Assembly: GCF_001269385.1 (NCBI RefSeq)
Contig: NZ_CXOO01000058.1
Coordinates: 1-64,000 of the forward strand
Source of the DNA: Limnohabitans sp. DM1
Lineage (GTDB): Bacteria; Pseudomonadota; Gammaproteobacteria; Burkholderiales; Burkholderiaceae_C
DNA: 64,000 nucleotides
Reading direction: 5' to 3'
Under the pieces are notes generated by a model. It ran no database searches and was not told the DNA's origin. It saw only the letters and a program-made list of their open reading frames with translations. The translations under genes and the position numbers were made by a program. Each line of letters starts with the position of its first letter. Position 1 is the first letter of the stretch. Below are positions 8,265-19,610 of this stretch, piece after piece.

Positions 8265-9386
8265 TTAGAGGGTTTTCATCCACCCTGCAGACATCCAATC
8301 ACGCAAGGCGTTTTGTGCGTCCTGGCTCAATGCTCCCACCGCCTTGGCGGTTAACCGGCGCTCATTGGCCAATTGACGCAAATGCCGTGCATCGCGTCCG
8401 CCCACCCTGAAGCTCTCGCCATTGATGAACAAATGACGCTCGTCATACATCATTTTGGTGCGCCGATCCAGTTGCACACCCGCTGATACATCAGGTTCAT
8501 CGTCTACGGGGTCAAACCACACCTGAGCCTTGGGCTCGGTCAGGTATTCGCCCAGCAAGCTGTCGATCAAATGGGGGTTATTCAAAGCCTTGGCGATGGC
8601 CTGCCGTGCAAAATCAACCAATGGAGGCGGCATGGCTGCAGGGGCAATGGCAGCAGGCTGCTTCGGGTCACGGTACAGCGCATCGCCCACACCATCAAAG
8701 GCCTCATCGGCCAAGCCGAGCAGCAACTCGCGGGCCAACTCGCCTTCTTGCGGCGATCGAAAGCCAATCGACCAGGTCATGCATTCGCCTTGCGCGATGC
8801 CGTCGTGCGCATATTTGGGCGGCAGATACAGCATATCGCCGGGGTTGAGCACAAACTCTTCTTCAGCTTCAAAATTTTGCAAAATCTTGAGCGGCACGCC
8901 CGACTGCAGGCTCAGGTCTTGGTTGCGACCAATGCGCCAGCGACGCTGCCCGTGGGCCTGAAGCAAAAACACGTCGTAACTGTCAAAGTGCGGACCGACA
9001 CCACCGCCATCGGTGGCGTAGCTGATCATCACATCGTCCAGCCGCGCATCGGGTACAAATCGAAACTGCTGCATCAGCGCGTGCACGCCATCGTGGTGCA
9101 AGTCCACGCCCTGCACCAGAAATGTCCATTTCTTCTGACTGAAAGGCGGCAAGCTGCGTTTCGGGAAAGGGCCGTGCTTGATCCTCCAGCCTTTGTCCGA
9201 GTCGATGATCAGGCGCGACTCAACCCCCTCCTCACCCGCCAAAGCCACCAACTCCGATCTGCCCAAACAAGGCACAAAACCCGGGATGGCATTGCGCACC
9301 AACAAAGGCTTTTTCTGCCAATGGCGCTTCATGAATTGCTTGGGTGTCAGGCCGCCCAGCAGGGCCAGAGGTTGTTCTGTGTTCAT
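8265..9386 (-). CDS. roxA: JmjC/cupin ribosomal protein hydroxylase (RoxA/YcfD-like)
   Basis: A 373-residue 2-oxoglutarate/Fe(II) oxygenase. In E. coli the homologue YcfD (RoxA) hydroxylates an arginine of ribosomal protein L16. The JmjC fold shows the iron-binding HxD in GVGPHFDSYDVF (near residue 130) and the distal histidine in LPPKYAHDGIA (near 190). The start MNTEQPLALLGGLTPKQF fits the family. An upstream in-frame start at 9455 adds 23 unrelated residues and would overlap the divergent promoter region. It is divergent from the FKBP gene, with 86 bases between starts. Confidence 0.88.
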   Translation of the reverse strand: MNTEQPLALLGGLTPKQFMKRHWQKKPLLVRNAIPGFVPCLGRSELVALAGEEGVESRLIIDSDKGWRIKHGPFPKRSLPPFSQKKWTFLVQGVDLHHDGVHALMQQFRFVPDARLDDVMISYATDGGGVGPHFDSYDVFLLQAHGQRRWRIGRNQDLSLQSGVPLKILQNFEAEEEFVLNPGDMLYLPPKYAHDGIAQGECMTWSIGFRSPQEGELARELLLGLADEAFDGVGDALYRDPKQPAAIAPAAMPPPLVDFARQAIAKALNNPHLIDSLLGEYLTEPKAQVWFDPVDDEPDVSAGVQLDRRTKMMYDERHLFINGESFRVGGRDARHLRQLANERRLTAKAVGALSQDAQNALRDWMSAGWMKTL

Positions 9387-9472
9387 GTGTTGGTTCCTTT
9401 GAGGCCAACAATGCGCGGCCTCTTCAAAGCACAAGCGGCCAAAACCGGCCGCCAAACTGCGACAATTGTCCT

Positions 9473-10006
9473 ATGGAAATCAAGACACCTTCTGTGGTCG
9501 CACTGACCTGGACACTCAAAGACACGCTGGGCGAAATTCTGGACACCCTGGACGAGCCCGTTGAATTTTTCATTGGCGGCAAGGATTTGCTGCCCAAGAT
9601 CGAAGAAGCCCTGCAAGGCCACGAAAAAGGCGCCAAGCTCGACCTGCATCTCGAGCCCGAAGATGCCTTTGGCGACTTTGATGAAAACCTGCTGTTTCTG
9701 GAACCCCTTGCGCTGTTTCCTGAAGGCTTGGAAGAAGGACTGACCATTGAAGGCACCGCCTTGCCCGAGGGCTGCCACCCCGATGCGCCGCGCAATGTGC
9801 TTTACACCGTGACTGAAATCTATCCCGAGCATGTGGTGCTGGACGGCAACCACCCGCTGTCGGGCATTGCCCTGCGCTTGAGCCTGAAGGTGGAGTCGGT
9901 GCGCGAGCCCACCGAGGCCGAAGTGGGCAGCGGCAGCTGCGGCACCGGGTTCTTCAAAATCGAAGTCGGTGATGAAGGCCTGCCCACTGGGCCTACTTTG
10001 CATTGA
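9473..10006 (+). CDS. FKBP-type peptidyl-prolyl isomerase (SlyD-like)
   Basis: A 177-residue SlyD-type isomerase. The FKBP half has LTWTLKDTLGEILDTLDEP and FFIGGKDLLPKIEEALQGHE, the inserted-flap chaperone domain follows, and the motif DGNHPLSGIALRL is diagnostic of the family. It lacks the histidine-rich metal-binding tail of E. coli SlyD and ends GLPTGPTLH. It should help fold proteins by proline isomerisation in the cytoplasm. The start MEIKTPSVVALT is chosen because the longer frame runs back through the roxA promoter. Convergent with dut. Confidence 0.85.
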   Translation: MEIKTPSVVALTWTLKDTLGEILDTLDEPVEFFIGGKDLLPKIEEALQGHEKGAKLDLHLEPEDAFGDFDENLLFLEPLALFPEGLEEGLTIEGTALPEGCHPDAPRNVLYTVTEIYPEHVVLDGNHPLSGIALRLSLKVESVREPTEAEVGSGSCGTGFFKIEVGDEGLPTGPTLH

Positions 10007-10080
10007 TCCATCTGGGCAATTCCGACAGAGGCATATCGGCGGTTTCCGCTACGACATGCACCGGTCCATCAAAAGTCGTC

Positions 10081-10145
10081 GTCGGACTCTTCGAGTACCG
10101 ACCTACAAAAGATCATCCCGTAGGTCGGCACTCGAAGAGTCCGAC
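10081..10145. repeat. Class A palindromic repeat between convergent genes
   Basis: Two 26-base arms, 10081-10106 and 10120-10145, are inverted copies with a single central mismatch region (GTCGGACTCTTCGAGT...CCTAC) and a 13-base loop. The same arms recur at about 17875-17942 and 36219-36288. It sits in the gap between the FKBP gene (plus) and dut (minus), so it could serve as a transcript end or REP-like element. Confidence 0.75.
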
Positions 10146-10160
10146 ATCTTCACCCCGACC

Positions 10161-10610
10161 TTATTGTTTGCCGGTAGAGCCGTAACCGCCCTCACCGCGC
10201 TCGCTGGGCACGTCAAATTCGGTGACCAGGTTGAACGTGGCCTGCACCACCGGCACGATGACCATTTGCGCGATGCGCTCCATCGGCTCGATGGTGAAGG
10301 CCACGTCGCTGCGGTTCCAGGCGCTGACCATCAACTGTCCTTGGTAGTCGCTGTCAATCAAGCCCACCAAATTGCCCAGCACGATGCCATGTTTGTGGCC
10401 CAAACCAGATCGCGGCAACAGCATGGCGGCATATCCGGGATCTTTCAGGTGGACCGCAATGCCCGTGGGCACCAATTGCCAGGCGTTGGGCAGCAGGGTC
10501 AAAGGCTCGTTCAGGCAGGCGCGTAAATCCAGGCCTGCGCTGCCAGATGTGGCATAGGCAGGCAGCTGATCGGCCATGCGGGCGTCGATGATTTTGAGGT
10601 CGATGTTCAT
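10161..10610 (-). CDS. dut: dUTP diphosphatase
   Basis: A 149-residue trimeric dUTPase that hydrolyses dUTP to dUMP and PPi, supplying dTMP precursor and keeping uracil out of DNA. All five motifs are visible: [46 protein letters not shown] and the C-terminal [13 protein letters not shown] that closes over the active site. It follows coaBC on the same strand, the usual dfp-dut order. Here a tandem heptamer array of about 180 bases separates them. Confidence 0.96.
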   Translation of the reverse strand: MNIDLKIIDARMADQLPAYATSGSAGLDLRACLNEPLTLLPNAWQLVPTGIAVHLKDPGYAAMLLPRSGLGHKHGIVLGNLVGLIDSDYQGQLMVSAWNRSDVAFTIEPMERIAQMVIVPVVQATFNLVTEFDVPSERGEGGYGSTGKQ

Positions 10611-10619
10611 GTGAGGTTG

Positions 10620-10795
10620 TGCGTTGAGCGTTGAGCGTTGAGCGTTGTGCCTTGTGCGTTGTGCGTTGAGCGTTGTGCGTTGTGCGTTGTGCGTTGTGCG
10701 TTGTCTTCAGGCTTTTCTCTTCTCGCTGAACGCTGAACGCTGAACGCTGAACGCTGAACGCAGGACGCTGAACGCAGGACGCAGGACGCTGAACC
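10620..10795. repeat. Inverted heptamer tandem arrays between coaBC and dut
   Basis: 10620-10704 is a tandem array of a 7-base unit, GCGTTGA alternating with GCGTTGT. 10725-10795 is an array of CGCTGAA with some CGCAGGA units. The complement of the second unit (GCGTTCA in register) differs from the first by one base, so the two arrays can pair into a long imperfect hairpin. The array lies inside the coaBC-dut transcript. No protein is expected from it. Compare 23328-23418. Confidence 0.9.
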
Positions 10796-10805
10796 CAAAC
10801 ATGGC

Positions 10806-12020
10806 TTATCGGGTCAAGCGTACTGCGATATCGTCGATCAGCTGCACCGCCAAGGCCTGCTTGCTGGCATGGGGCAACTCGCGTGCACCCGATGCATCCA
10901 CCAAGAGCAAGGCATTGTCGTCCTGGCCAAAAGTGGCTGGGCCAATATTGCCGACCAACAGCGGCACGCCCTTGCGAAGGCGCTTGGCCGTGGCGTGCGC
11001 CAGCAGGTCGTGGCTTTCTGCCGCAAAGCCCACACAGAACAAGTCGCCCGACGCGCCACGCGGGGACTGCGCGATGGTGGCCAGGATGTCCGGGTTTTCG
11101 ACAAAACTCAGCTCGGGCGTTTGGCCTGAGCCGTCTTTCTTGATTTTTTGATCGGCCGAATGGGCAGGCCGCCAATCGGCCACGGCGGCGGTGGCGATGA
11201 ACACGTCGGCCGCATCCGCATGCAGCACCGCAGCATTGAGCATCTGACGGGCCGAACGCACATCGAAGCGCTGCACGCCTCGCGGCGTGGGCAAATGCAC
11301 GGGCCCCGCGACCAGCGTGACGCTCGCCCCCGCCATCCGGGCCGCGCGCGCAATGGCAAAACCCATCTTGCCGCTCGACAAGTTGGTGATGCCGCGCACC
11401 GGGTCGATGGCCTCGTAAGTGGGCCCAGCCGTGACCAGCACTTGCTTGCCGGACATCACCTTGGGTGTGAAAAACGCCTCCAGGTCTTCCAGAATCTCTT
11501 CGGCTTCGAGCATGCGCCCGTCGCCCGTCTCGCCGCAAGCCTGATCGCCCTGCCCCACATCCAGCACATGGATGCCATCGGCTTTGAGCTGGGCCACATT
11601 GCGCTGCGTGGCCGGGTTGGACCACATTTCTCGGTTCATGGCAGGGGCCACGATCAAAGGCACTTGGTCGATGGGCCGCGCCAGGCACATGAGGCTGAGC
11701 AGTTCGTCCGCGCCGCCGTGCAGCAGTTTGGCCATGAAGTCGGCACTGGCCGGCGCCACCACAATCGCATCGGCCTCGCGGCTCAGGTTGATGTGTGCCA
11801 TGTTGTTGGCCTCGCGCGGGTCCCACTGCGAGGTGTAAACCGGCCGACCCGAGAGGGCCTGCATGGTCACCGCCGTCATGAATTTCTCGGCCGCCTCGGT
11901 CATGACGACCTGCACCGTCACGCCCGCCTTGACCAAGGCGCGGCAGAGTTCTGCCGACTTGAAGGCCGCAATGCCGCCTGACAAGCCCAGAACGATGTGT
12001 TTTCCAGCCAATGTGCTCAT
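10806..12020 (-). CDS. coaBC: Bifunctional phosphopantothenoylcysteine decarboxylase/synthetase
   Basis: A 404-residue fusion that makes 4'-phosphopantetheine for coenzyme A. The N-terminal CoaC flavoprotein domain (about 1-185) has LGLSGGIAAFKSAEL, the catalytic histidine in NNMAHINLS, PASADF and the substrate clamp APAMNREMW. The C-terminal CoaB domain (about 190-404) has VLVTAGPTYEAIDPVRGITN, SSGKMG and ATAAVADWRP. Start MSTLAGKHIVLGLSGG. It is divergent from pyrG and upstream of dut. Confidence 0.96.
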   Translation of the reverse strand: MSTLAGKHIVLGLSGGIAAFKSAELCRALVKAGVTVQVVMTEAAEKFMTAVTMQALSGRPVYTSQWDPREANNMAHINLSREADAIVVAPASADFMAKLLHGGADELLSLMCLARPIDQVPLIVAPAMNREMWSNPATQRNVAQLKADGIHVLDVGQGDQACGETGDGRMLEAEEILEDLEAFFTPKVMSGKQVLVTAGPTYEAIDPVRGITNLSSGKMGFAIARAARMAGASVTLVAGPVHLPTPRGVQRFDVRSARQMLNAAVLHADAADVFIATAAVADWRPAHSADQKIKKDGSGQTPELSFVENPDILATIAQSPRGASGDLFCVGFAAESHDLLAHATAKRLRKGVPLLVGNIGPATFGQDDNALLLVDASGARELPHASKQALAVQLIDDIAVRLTR

Positions 12021-12055
12021 GGCTGGGGAATGTAGCAGACCGCCACGTCAAGTAA

Positions 12056-13798
<1,743 letters not shown>

Positions 13799-13818
13799 AA
13801 CCCCCATTGAGGTCCACC

Positions 13819-14673
13819 ATGAAACTGTGCGGATTTGATGTTGGCCTGAACCAACCCTTCTTTTTGATCGCGGGCACCTGCTCCATCGAAGGCCTTGAGA
13901 TGTCCCTCGAAGTGGCCGGTCGCCTCAAAGAGGCCTGCACCGCCTTGGGCATCCCCCTCATCTACAAAGGCTCGTTCGACAAGGCCAACCGGTCCTCGGG
14001 CAGCACCCAACGTGGCGTGGGCATCGATGCAGGCCTGAAAATCCTGGACGAAGTGCGCCGCCAGATCGGCGTGCCCATCCTGACCGACGTGCACGACGAG
14101 TCGCAGGTCAAGACCGTGGCCAGCGTGGTGGACGTGCTGCAGACCCCCGCGTTCTTGTGCCGCCAGACCGATTTCATCCGCGCCGTGGCCCAGTCGGGCA
14201 AGCCGGTGAACATCAAGAAGGGCCAGTTTTTGGCGCCTTGGGACATGAAAAACGTCATCGACAAAGCCCGCAGCGCTGCCCGCGAAGTCGGCCTGCCCGA
14301 AGACAACTTCCTGGCCTGCGAGCGCGGCGTGAGCTTTGGCTACAACAACCTCGTGGCCGACATGACGAGCCTGGCCGAAATGCGCAAGACCGGCGCACCC
14401 GTGGTGTTTGACGTGACCCACTCGGTGCAAAAGCCTGGCGGCCAGGGCACCAGCAGCGGCGGTGCGCGCGAGATGGTGCCGGTGCTCGCCCGCGCGGGCG
14501 TGGCCGCTGGCGTGGCAGGTCTTTTCATGGAAACCCACCCCAAGCCTCAAGAGGCCTGGTCTGACGGCCCCAACGCCGTGCCTCTGGGCAAGATGAAAGC
14601 CCTGCTGGAGACGCTGGTACAACTCGATTCCGTCACCAAAAAGAACCCCTTTTTAGAGGATGATTTCTCATGA
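13819..14673 (+). CDS. kdsA: 3-deoxy-8-phosphooctulonate synthase
   Basis: A 284-residue enzyme that condenses PEP and arabinose 5-phosphate to Kdo-8-phosphate for lipopolysaccharide core. Motifs: [56 protein letters not shown] and METHPKP. The ATG at 13819 is chosen because GAGG lies six bases upstream. An upstream TTG at 13807 would add four codons. It lies 20 bases after pyrG, and its stop overlaps the next gene by four bases. Confidence 0.96.
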   Translation: MKLCGFDVGLNQPFFLIAGTCSIEGLEMSLEVAGRLKEACTALGIPLIYKGSFDKANRSSGSTQRGVGIDAGLKILDEVRRQIGVPILTDVHDESQVKTVASVVDVLQTPAFLCRQTDFIRAVAQSGKPVNIKKGQFLAPWDMKNVIDKARSAAREVGLPEDNFLACERGVSFGYNNLVADMTSLAEMRKTGAPVVFDVTHSVQKPGGQGTSSGGAREMVPVLARAGVAAGVAGLFMETHPKPQEAWSDGPNAVPLGKMKALLETLVQLDSVTKKNPFLEDDFS

Positions 14674-14966
14674 GCGGCTATATCATCGCCCACGTCCAGG
14701 TCACCAACCCCACCCAGTACGAAGAGTACAAAAAGTGGTCCACCGCCGCCATGAAAACCGCAGGTGCCGAAGTCTGCGTGCGCGGCGGCCAGGTGCAAGT
14801 GCTCGAAGGTGACTGGGCCCCTGAGCGCATCGTTGTCCTGAAGTTCCCCTCGTTCGAGGCCGCCAAGGCCTTTTACGAACTGCCCGAATACCTCCAAGCC
14901 CGCGAAGCCCGCGAAGCCCGCGAAGGCGCTGCCATCATGCGCATGGTGGCCGTCGAAGGCGTCTGA
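14670..14966 (+). CDS. DUF1330-family protein
   Basis: A 98-residue alpha/beta-barrel-type protein (dimeric ferredoxin-like fold) beginning [20 protein letters not shown], with the family's RGG and [19 protein letters not shown] segments. The function is unknown. It overlaps the kdsA stop (ATGA), so translation is probably coupled. Near the C terminus a nine-base DNA repeat encodes REA three times, a small expansion in an otherwise conserved helix. Confidence 0.85.
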   Translation: MSGYIIAHVQVTNPTQYEEYKKWSTAAMKTAGAEVCVRGGQVQVLEGDWAPERIVVLKFPSFEAAKAFYELPEYLQAREAREAREGAAIMRMVAVEGV

Positions 14967-15004
14967 CACGCCGGCTTTGAAGACCCGTTTTGTTTTTAAA
15001 TTGA

Positions 15005-16303
<1,299 letters not shown>

Positions 16304-16309
16304 AACCCG

Positions 16310-16585
16310 ATGGGCAACCGCCTCGTTCCGATCGTGCTGGTCACCTTGCTGGTGATCATCCAGGCCCAACTGTGGTTCGGACGGGGCAGCTTGCCCAACG
16401 CGGCAGACCTGGAACGTCAGGTCAAGCAACAAAAAGCCGCGAATGAAGAAACCCGCCGCGCCAATGAGCAGCTGAGCGCCGAGGTCAACGACCTCAAGGA
16501 AGGCCTCAACATGGTGGAAGAGCGGGCCCGGCACGAGCTGGGCATGGTCAAGCCCAACGAAATCTTCGTGCAAATCGCCAAATGA
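16310..16585 (+). CDS. ftsB: Cell division protein FtsB
   Basis: A 91-residue bitopic septum protein: a short cytoplasmic N terminus, one membrane helix (LVPIVLVTLLVIIQAQLWFG), then a periplasmic coiled coil (LERQVKQQKAANEETRRAN) and the conserved VEERARHELGMVKPNE that binds FtsL/FtsQ. It lies six bases after eno, as in many proteobacteria, and its stop overlaps pnuC. Confidence 0.93.
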   Translation: MGNRLVPIVLVTLLVIIQAQLWFGRGSLPNAADLERQVKQQKAANEETRRANEQLSAEVNDLKEGLNMVEERARHELGMVKPNEIFVQIAK

Positions 16586-17154
16586 TGTCCCTGACCGAGA
16601 TCACCGGCTTCGTGCTGGGCTTGGTGATGGTGGTGTGCAGCATCCTCGAACTGCACTGGAGCTGGCCACTGGCTATCGCCAGCTCTCTGCTCTACTTTTT
16701 TGTGTTCAAGGACAGCCTGCTGTATGGCGAAGCCGGCCTGCAAATCGTGTTCGCGGCTCTGGCGCTCTGGGGCTGGTGGCAATGGCTGCGCAAGGGCGAT
16801 GATGCTCAACCGGCCCTTGTGATCCAGCGGCTGCCAACCCGGGGCTGGTGGTTGGTGCTGATCGTCAGCGCCTTGTTGTGGCCCACGCTGGCCCTGCTGC
16901 TGCAACACTTCACCGACAGCGATGTGGCCTGGTGGGACGCCTTGCCCACAGCCCTGAGCCTGGTGGGCCAAGCCCTGCTGGGGCGCAAATACATCGAAAA
17001 CTGGCTGGTCTGGTTGGTGGTCAACGTCATCAGTGTGGCGCTGTTTGCCCACAAAGGACTGTGGCTGACTTGCGTGTTGTATGCGCTGTTCACGCTCATG
17101 AGTGTGTGGGGTTGGCGCGTTTGGCAAGCCCGGCTCAAGGCAGCGCATCCATGA
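16582..17154 (+). CDS. pnuC: PnuC-family nicotinamide riboside transporter
   Basis: A 190-residue membrane protein with about seven helices. It has the PnuC patterns WPLAIASSLLYFFVF, WGWWQWLRKG and the substrate-site motif GRKYIENWLVWLVVNVISV. It should move nicotinamide riboside by facilitated diffusion, with trapping by phosphorylation. The ATG at 16582 overlaps the ftsB stop, and the gene overlaps the kinase gene by four bases, so uptake and kinase are translationally linked. Confidence 0.9.
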   Translation: MMSLTEITGFVLGLVMVVCSILELHWSWPLAIASSLLYFFVFKDSLLYGEAGLQIVFAALALWGWWQWLRKGDDAQPALVIQRLPTRGWWLVLIVSALLWPTLALLLQHFTDSDVAWWDALPTALSLVGQALLGRKYIENWLVWLVVNVISVALFAHKGLWLTCVLYALFTLMSVWGWRVWQARLKAAHP

Positions 17155-17816
17155 ATGCCCGGCGCATTGCCATTGTCGGTGCCGAAAGCACCGGCAAATC
17201 CTGGCTGACGCAAGCGTTGACCTCGGTGATGCGCATGCGTGGACAAACGGTGCACTCCGTGGATGAAGTCCTGCGCAGCTGGTGCGACCGTGAAGGCCGC
17301 ACACCCCAGCCCCATGAGCAAGCGGGCATTGCGCACACGCAAGCCCAAGCCGTTGAACAGGCGCCGCCGGGCTGGGTCATTTCAGACACCACGCCCCTGA
17401 TGACCGCCGTCTACAGCCACATGTTGTTTGCAGACGAGAGCCTCTACCCCATGGCTTTGGCGCATCAAGCCCTGTACGACCACACCCTGATCACTGGCTT
17501 GGATTTGCCCTGGGTGGCCGATGGCCTGCAGCGCGATGGCCCGCATGTGCGCGGCCCGGTGGACACACTGGTGCGCCAGGCGCTGGAGCGGGCAGGCATC
17601 AGCTACCGTGTGATTTACGGACAAGGCCATCAACGACTGAACAATGCTTTACTCGCTTTGGGACTGCCAGGTGAAGACGATGCTGCCCGCCTGAACCGTG
17701 AAAACGCGCAATTTGCCATCAACCAGGGCCGCACAGTGTGGCAGTGCAATGAATGCAGCGACCCCGAGTGCGAACACAAGCTGTTCACAGGTCTGCTGGC
17801 GCAGCGTTCAACTTGA
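17151..17816 (+). CDS. NadR-like P-loop kinase (putative nicotinamide riboside kinase)
   Basis: A 221-residue AAA/NadR-Ttd14-type ATPase. The Walker A GAESTGKS is at residues 10-17 and a TTP.MTAVYS segment resembles the substrate-binding region of NadR's ribosylnicotinamide kinase domain. The start overlaps the pnuC stop (ATGA). Phosphorylating imported nicotinamide riboside would trap it as NMN, so the pair forms a compact NAD salvage module. A C-terminal CNECSDPECEH cluster suggests a bound metal and is not in classic NadR kinase domains that I recall. The substrate is inferred from context. Confidence 0.75.
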   Translation: MNARRIAIVGAESTGKSWLTQALTSVMRMRGQTVHSVDEVLRSWCDREGRTPQPHEQAGIAHTQAQAVEQAPPGWVISDTTPLMTAVYSHMLFADESLYPMALAHQALYDHTLITGLDLPWVADGLQRDGPHVRGPVDTLVRQALERAGISYRVIYGQGHQRLNNALLALGLPGEDDAARLNRENAQFAINQGRTVWQCNECSDPECEHKLFTGLLAQRST

Positions 17817-17874
17817 CCCCGCAAATCGGCACACGCAGGGGTCCGACGTTTACAGCCTCAGGTACAGGCCCCAT

Positions 17875-17942
17875 GTCGGAGTCTTCGACCGCCGTCCTAG
17901 GAAATGGCAACGCCCCGTAGCTCGGTACTCGCAGAGTCCGAC
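17875..17942. repeat. Class A palindromic repeat, degenerate copy
   Basis: The arms at 17875-17900 (GTCGGAGTCTTCGACCGCCG...) and 17917-17942 (GTAGCTCGGTACTCGCAGAG...) match the arms at 10081-10145 and 36219-36288. They lie in the gap between the NadR-like gene (plus) and hslO (minus), with an extra GTCCGACGTTTACAG half-copy at 17841. The right arm reaches to within a few bases of the hslO stop. Confidence 0.65.
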
Positions 17943-17946
17943 GTTT

Positions 17947-18933
17947 TCAGTGCAAGGAGCCGCCTGACACATCGGCAGGCAAGCCCGTGAAAAGGCCCGC
18001 CGCATCCACTGGATCAAACCGGTATTGCGCACCGCAAAAGTCGCAACCCACTTCCACCTGCCCCTGCTCGGCGATGATGCCTTCGACCTCTTCGGTGCCG
18101 AGGCTGCGGATCATGTTGCCCACGCGCTCGCGGTTGCAACGGCAGGCAAAGCGCGGGCCGGTCTCACCGATGAAGGGTTCGAAACGTGCGAGGGGCTCTT
18201 CCCAATACAAACGGTGCAAGATGGTTTCTGCATCCAAGCCCAGCAGCTCTTCACGCTTGAGGCTTTTGGTCAGGATCGAAATGCGGCTGAAGTCTTCGCT
18301 TTGGCCCAGCACCGACTCGCGCATGAGTGAGTCGGTCTTGCCGGCCAGGTTGCCTTCGCCTTCGATGGGCAGGCGCTGGATCAGCAAGCCCGCCGCCACC
18401 TTGTCGTCAGCCGCCAGCACCAGCACGGTGTCCAGTTGCTCAGACTGCAGCATGTAGTGCTCCAGCACCTCGCTGATGTTTTCGAGCTTTTCACCCCGAT
18501 CGCCAAACAGCGGCACCACGCCTTGGTAGGGCTGCTGGCCGGGTAAGCGGTCTTGCGGGTCCAGGGTGATGGCACAACGCCCTTCGTTGTTCACATTCAC
18601 CATCTGGCTCAGGGTGGCGTTGTCGGCCACCTCGCCCACCTGGGTGCAGGTGGCGCGCAGGCTCAAATCCGGTTGCACCTCGACCACGCCCAGCTTGACT
18701 GGGCCGTCGCCAAAAATCTGCAGCACCAAAGCGCCGTTGAACTTGATGTTGCCCTGCATCAGCACGCCGGCCGCGGCCATCTCGCCCAGCAACTGGCGCA
18801 CGGGCGCGGGGTAAGCGCCGGTTTCGGAGTTGGCGGCGCGGCGCGCCAGGATGTCTTGCCAGGCATCGGTCAGGCGCACGAGCATGCCGCGTACCGGCAG
18901 GCCTTCGAAAATGAATTTATGGAGTTCGGACAA
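17947..18933 (-). CDS. hslO: Redox-regulated chaperone Hsp33
   Basis: A 328-residue holdase activated when oxidants release its zinc. The C-terminal zinc site is visible as CRCNRERV (near residue 260) and GCDFCGAQY (near 296), giving the CxC...CxxC arrangement. The core has GEVADNATLSQM and IKFNGALVLQI. The frame begins with TTG at 18933 (MSELHKFIFEGLPVRG), and no better ATG matches the family N terminus. The C terminus extends past the zinc site with LPADVSGGSLH next to a class A repeat. Confidence 0.93.
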   Translation of the reverse strand: MSELHKFIFEGLPVRGMLVRLTDAWQDILARRAANSETGAYPAPVRQLLGEMAAAGVLMQGNIKFNGALVLQIFGDGPVKLGVVEVQPDLSLRATCTQVGEVADNATLSQMVNVNNEGRCAITLDPQDRLPGQQPYQGVVPLFGDRGEKLENISEVLEHYMLQSEQLDTVLVLAADDKVAAGLLIQRLPIEGEGNLAGKTDSLMRESVLGQSEDFSRISILTKSLKREELLGLDAETILHRLYWEEPLARFEPFIGETGPRFACRCNRERVGNMIRSLGTEEVEGIIAEQGQVEVGCDFCGAQYRFDPVDAAGLFTGLPADVSGGSLH

Positions 18934-18999
18934 AGTGCAATCAACAGCCCCGTGGGGCCGATCCTCAAAAGTTAAAAAGCGTTTGCGACAACCAACCCA

Positions 19000-19524
19000 T
19001 CAGCTGATTTTTTTCAGGCCCGCCTTGAAGCGGCGGGCGTTTTCCACGTAATGTTTGGCGCTTTGGCGCAGACCTTCGATCTGCTCGGGGCTGAGTTCGC
19101 GCACCACCTTGGCAGGCGTGCCCATGATCATGGAGCCATCGGGGAATTCCTTGCCCTCGGTCACCAGCGAGCCGGCACCCACCAGGCAGTTCTTGCCGAT
19201 CTTCGCACCGTTGAGCACCACCGCACCAATGCCGATCAGCGACTCGTCGCCAATCGTGCAGCCGTGCAGCATGACCATGTGGCCCACCGTGACATGCTTG
19301 CCGACCTTGATCGGCTTGCCGTGGTCGGCGTGCATCACGCTGCCGTCCTGGATGTTGCTGCCCTCGCCGATCTCAATCGTCTCGGTGTCCCCGCGCACCG
19401 TCACACCAAACCAGACACTGGCGTCCGCCGCGATCTTGACCGCGCCCATGACCTGTGCGTTGTCGGCCACCCATGCGGTCTCGGCAAGTTCAGGGGTTTG
19501 ATCATCCAGTTGGTAAATGGCCAT
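19000..19524 (-). CDS. Gamma carbonic anhydrase family protein (YrdA/PaaY-like)
   Basis: A 174-residue left-handed beta-helix hexapeptide-repeat protein. It has [30 protein letters not shown] (metal histidines) and [20 protein letters not shown]. Family members bind zinc or iron and some hydrate CO2, but many have no proven activity. The ATG at 19524 is preceded by a good AGGAG, while the longer frame from 19602 runs into the divergent promoter. Divergent from the DUF455 gene. Confidence 0.88.
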   Translation of the reverse strand: MAIYQLDDQTPELAETAWVADNAQVMGAVKIAADASVWFGVTVRGDTETIEIGEGSNIQDGSVMHADHGKPIKVGKHVTVGHMVMLHGCTIGDESLIGIGAVVLNGAKIGKNCLVGAGSLVTEGKEFPDGSMIMGTPAKVVRELSPEQIEGLRQSAKHYVENARRFKAGLKKIS

Positions 19525-19610
19525 GGCGGTCTCCTGTCGGTTGGGTTTTCTTGAAAACCTACAATTGTAGGGATGCCCAAACCCTGCTGTGGGCGCTGCC
19601 AACGATCACC

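Noticed and set aside
10620-10795. Possible CRISPR array
   Set aside because: The repeat units are 7 bases in direct tandem with no spacers and no cas genes nearby.
10607-10798. Minus-strand frame with repetitive [10 protein letters not shown] peptides
   Set aside because: It is the translation of the heptamer array between coaBC and dut.
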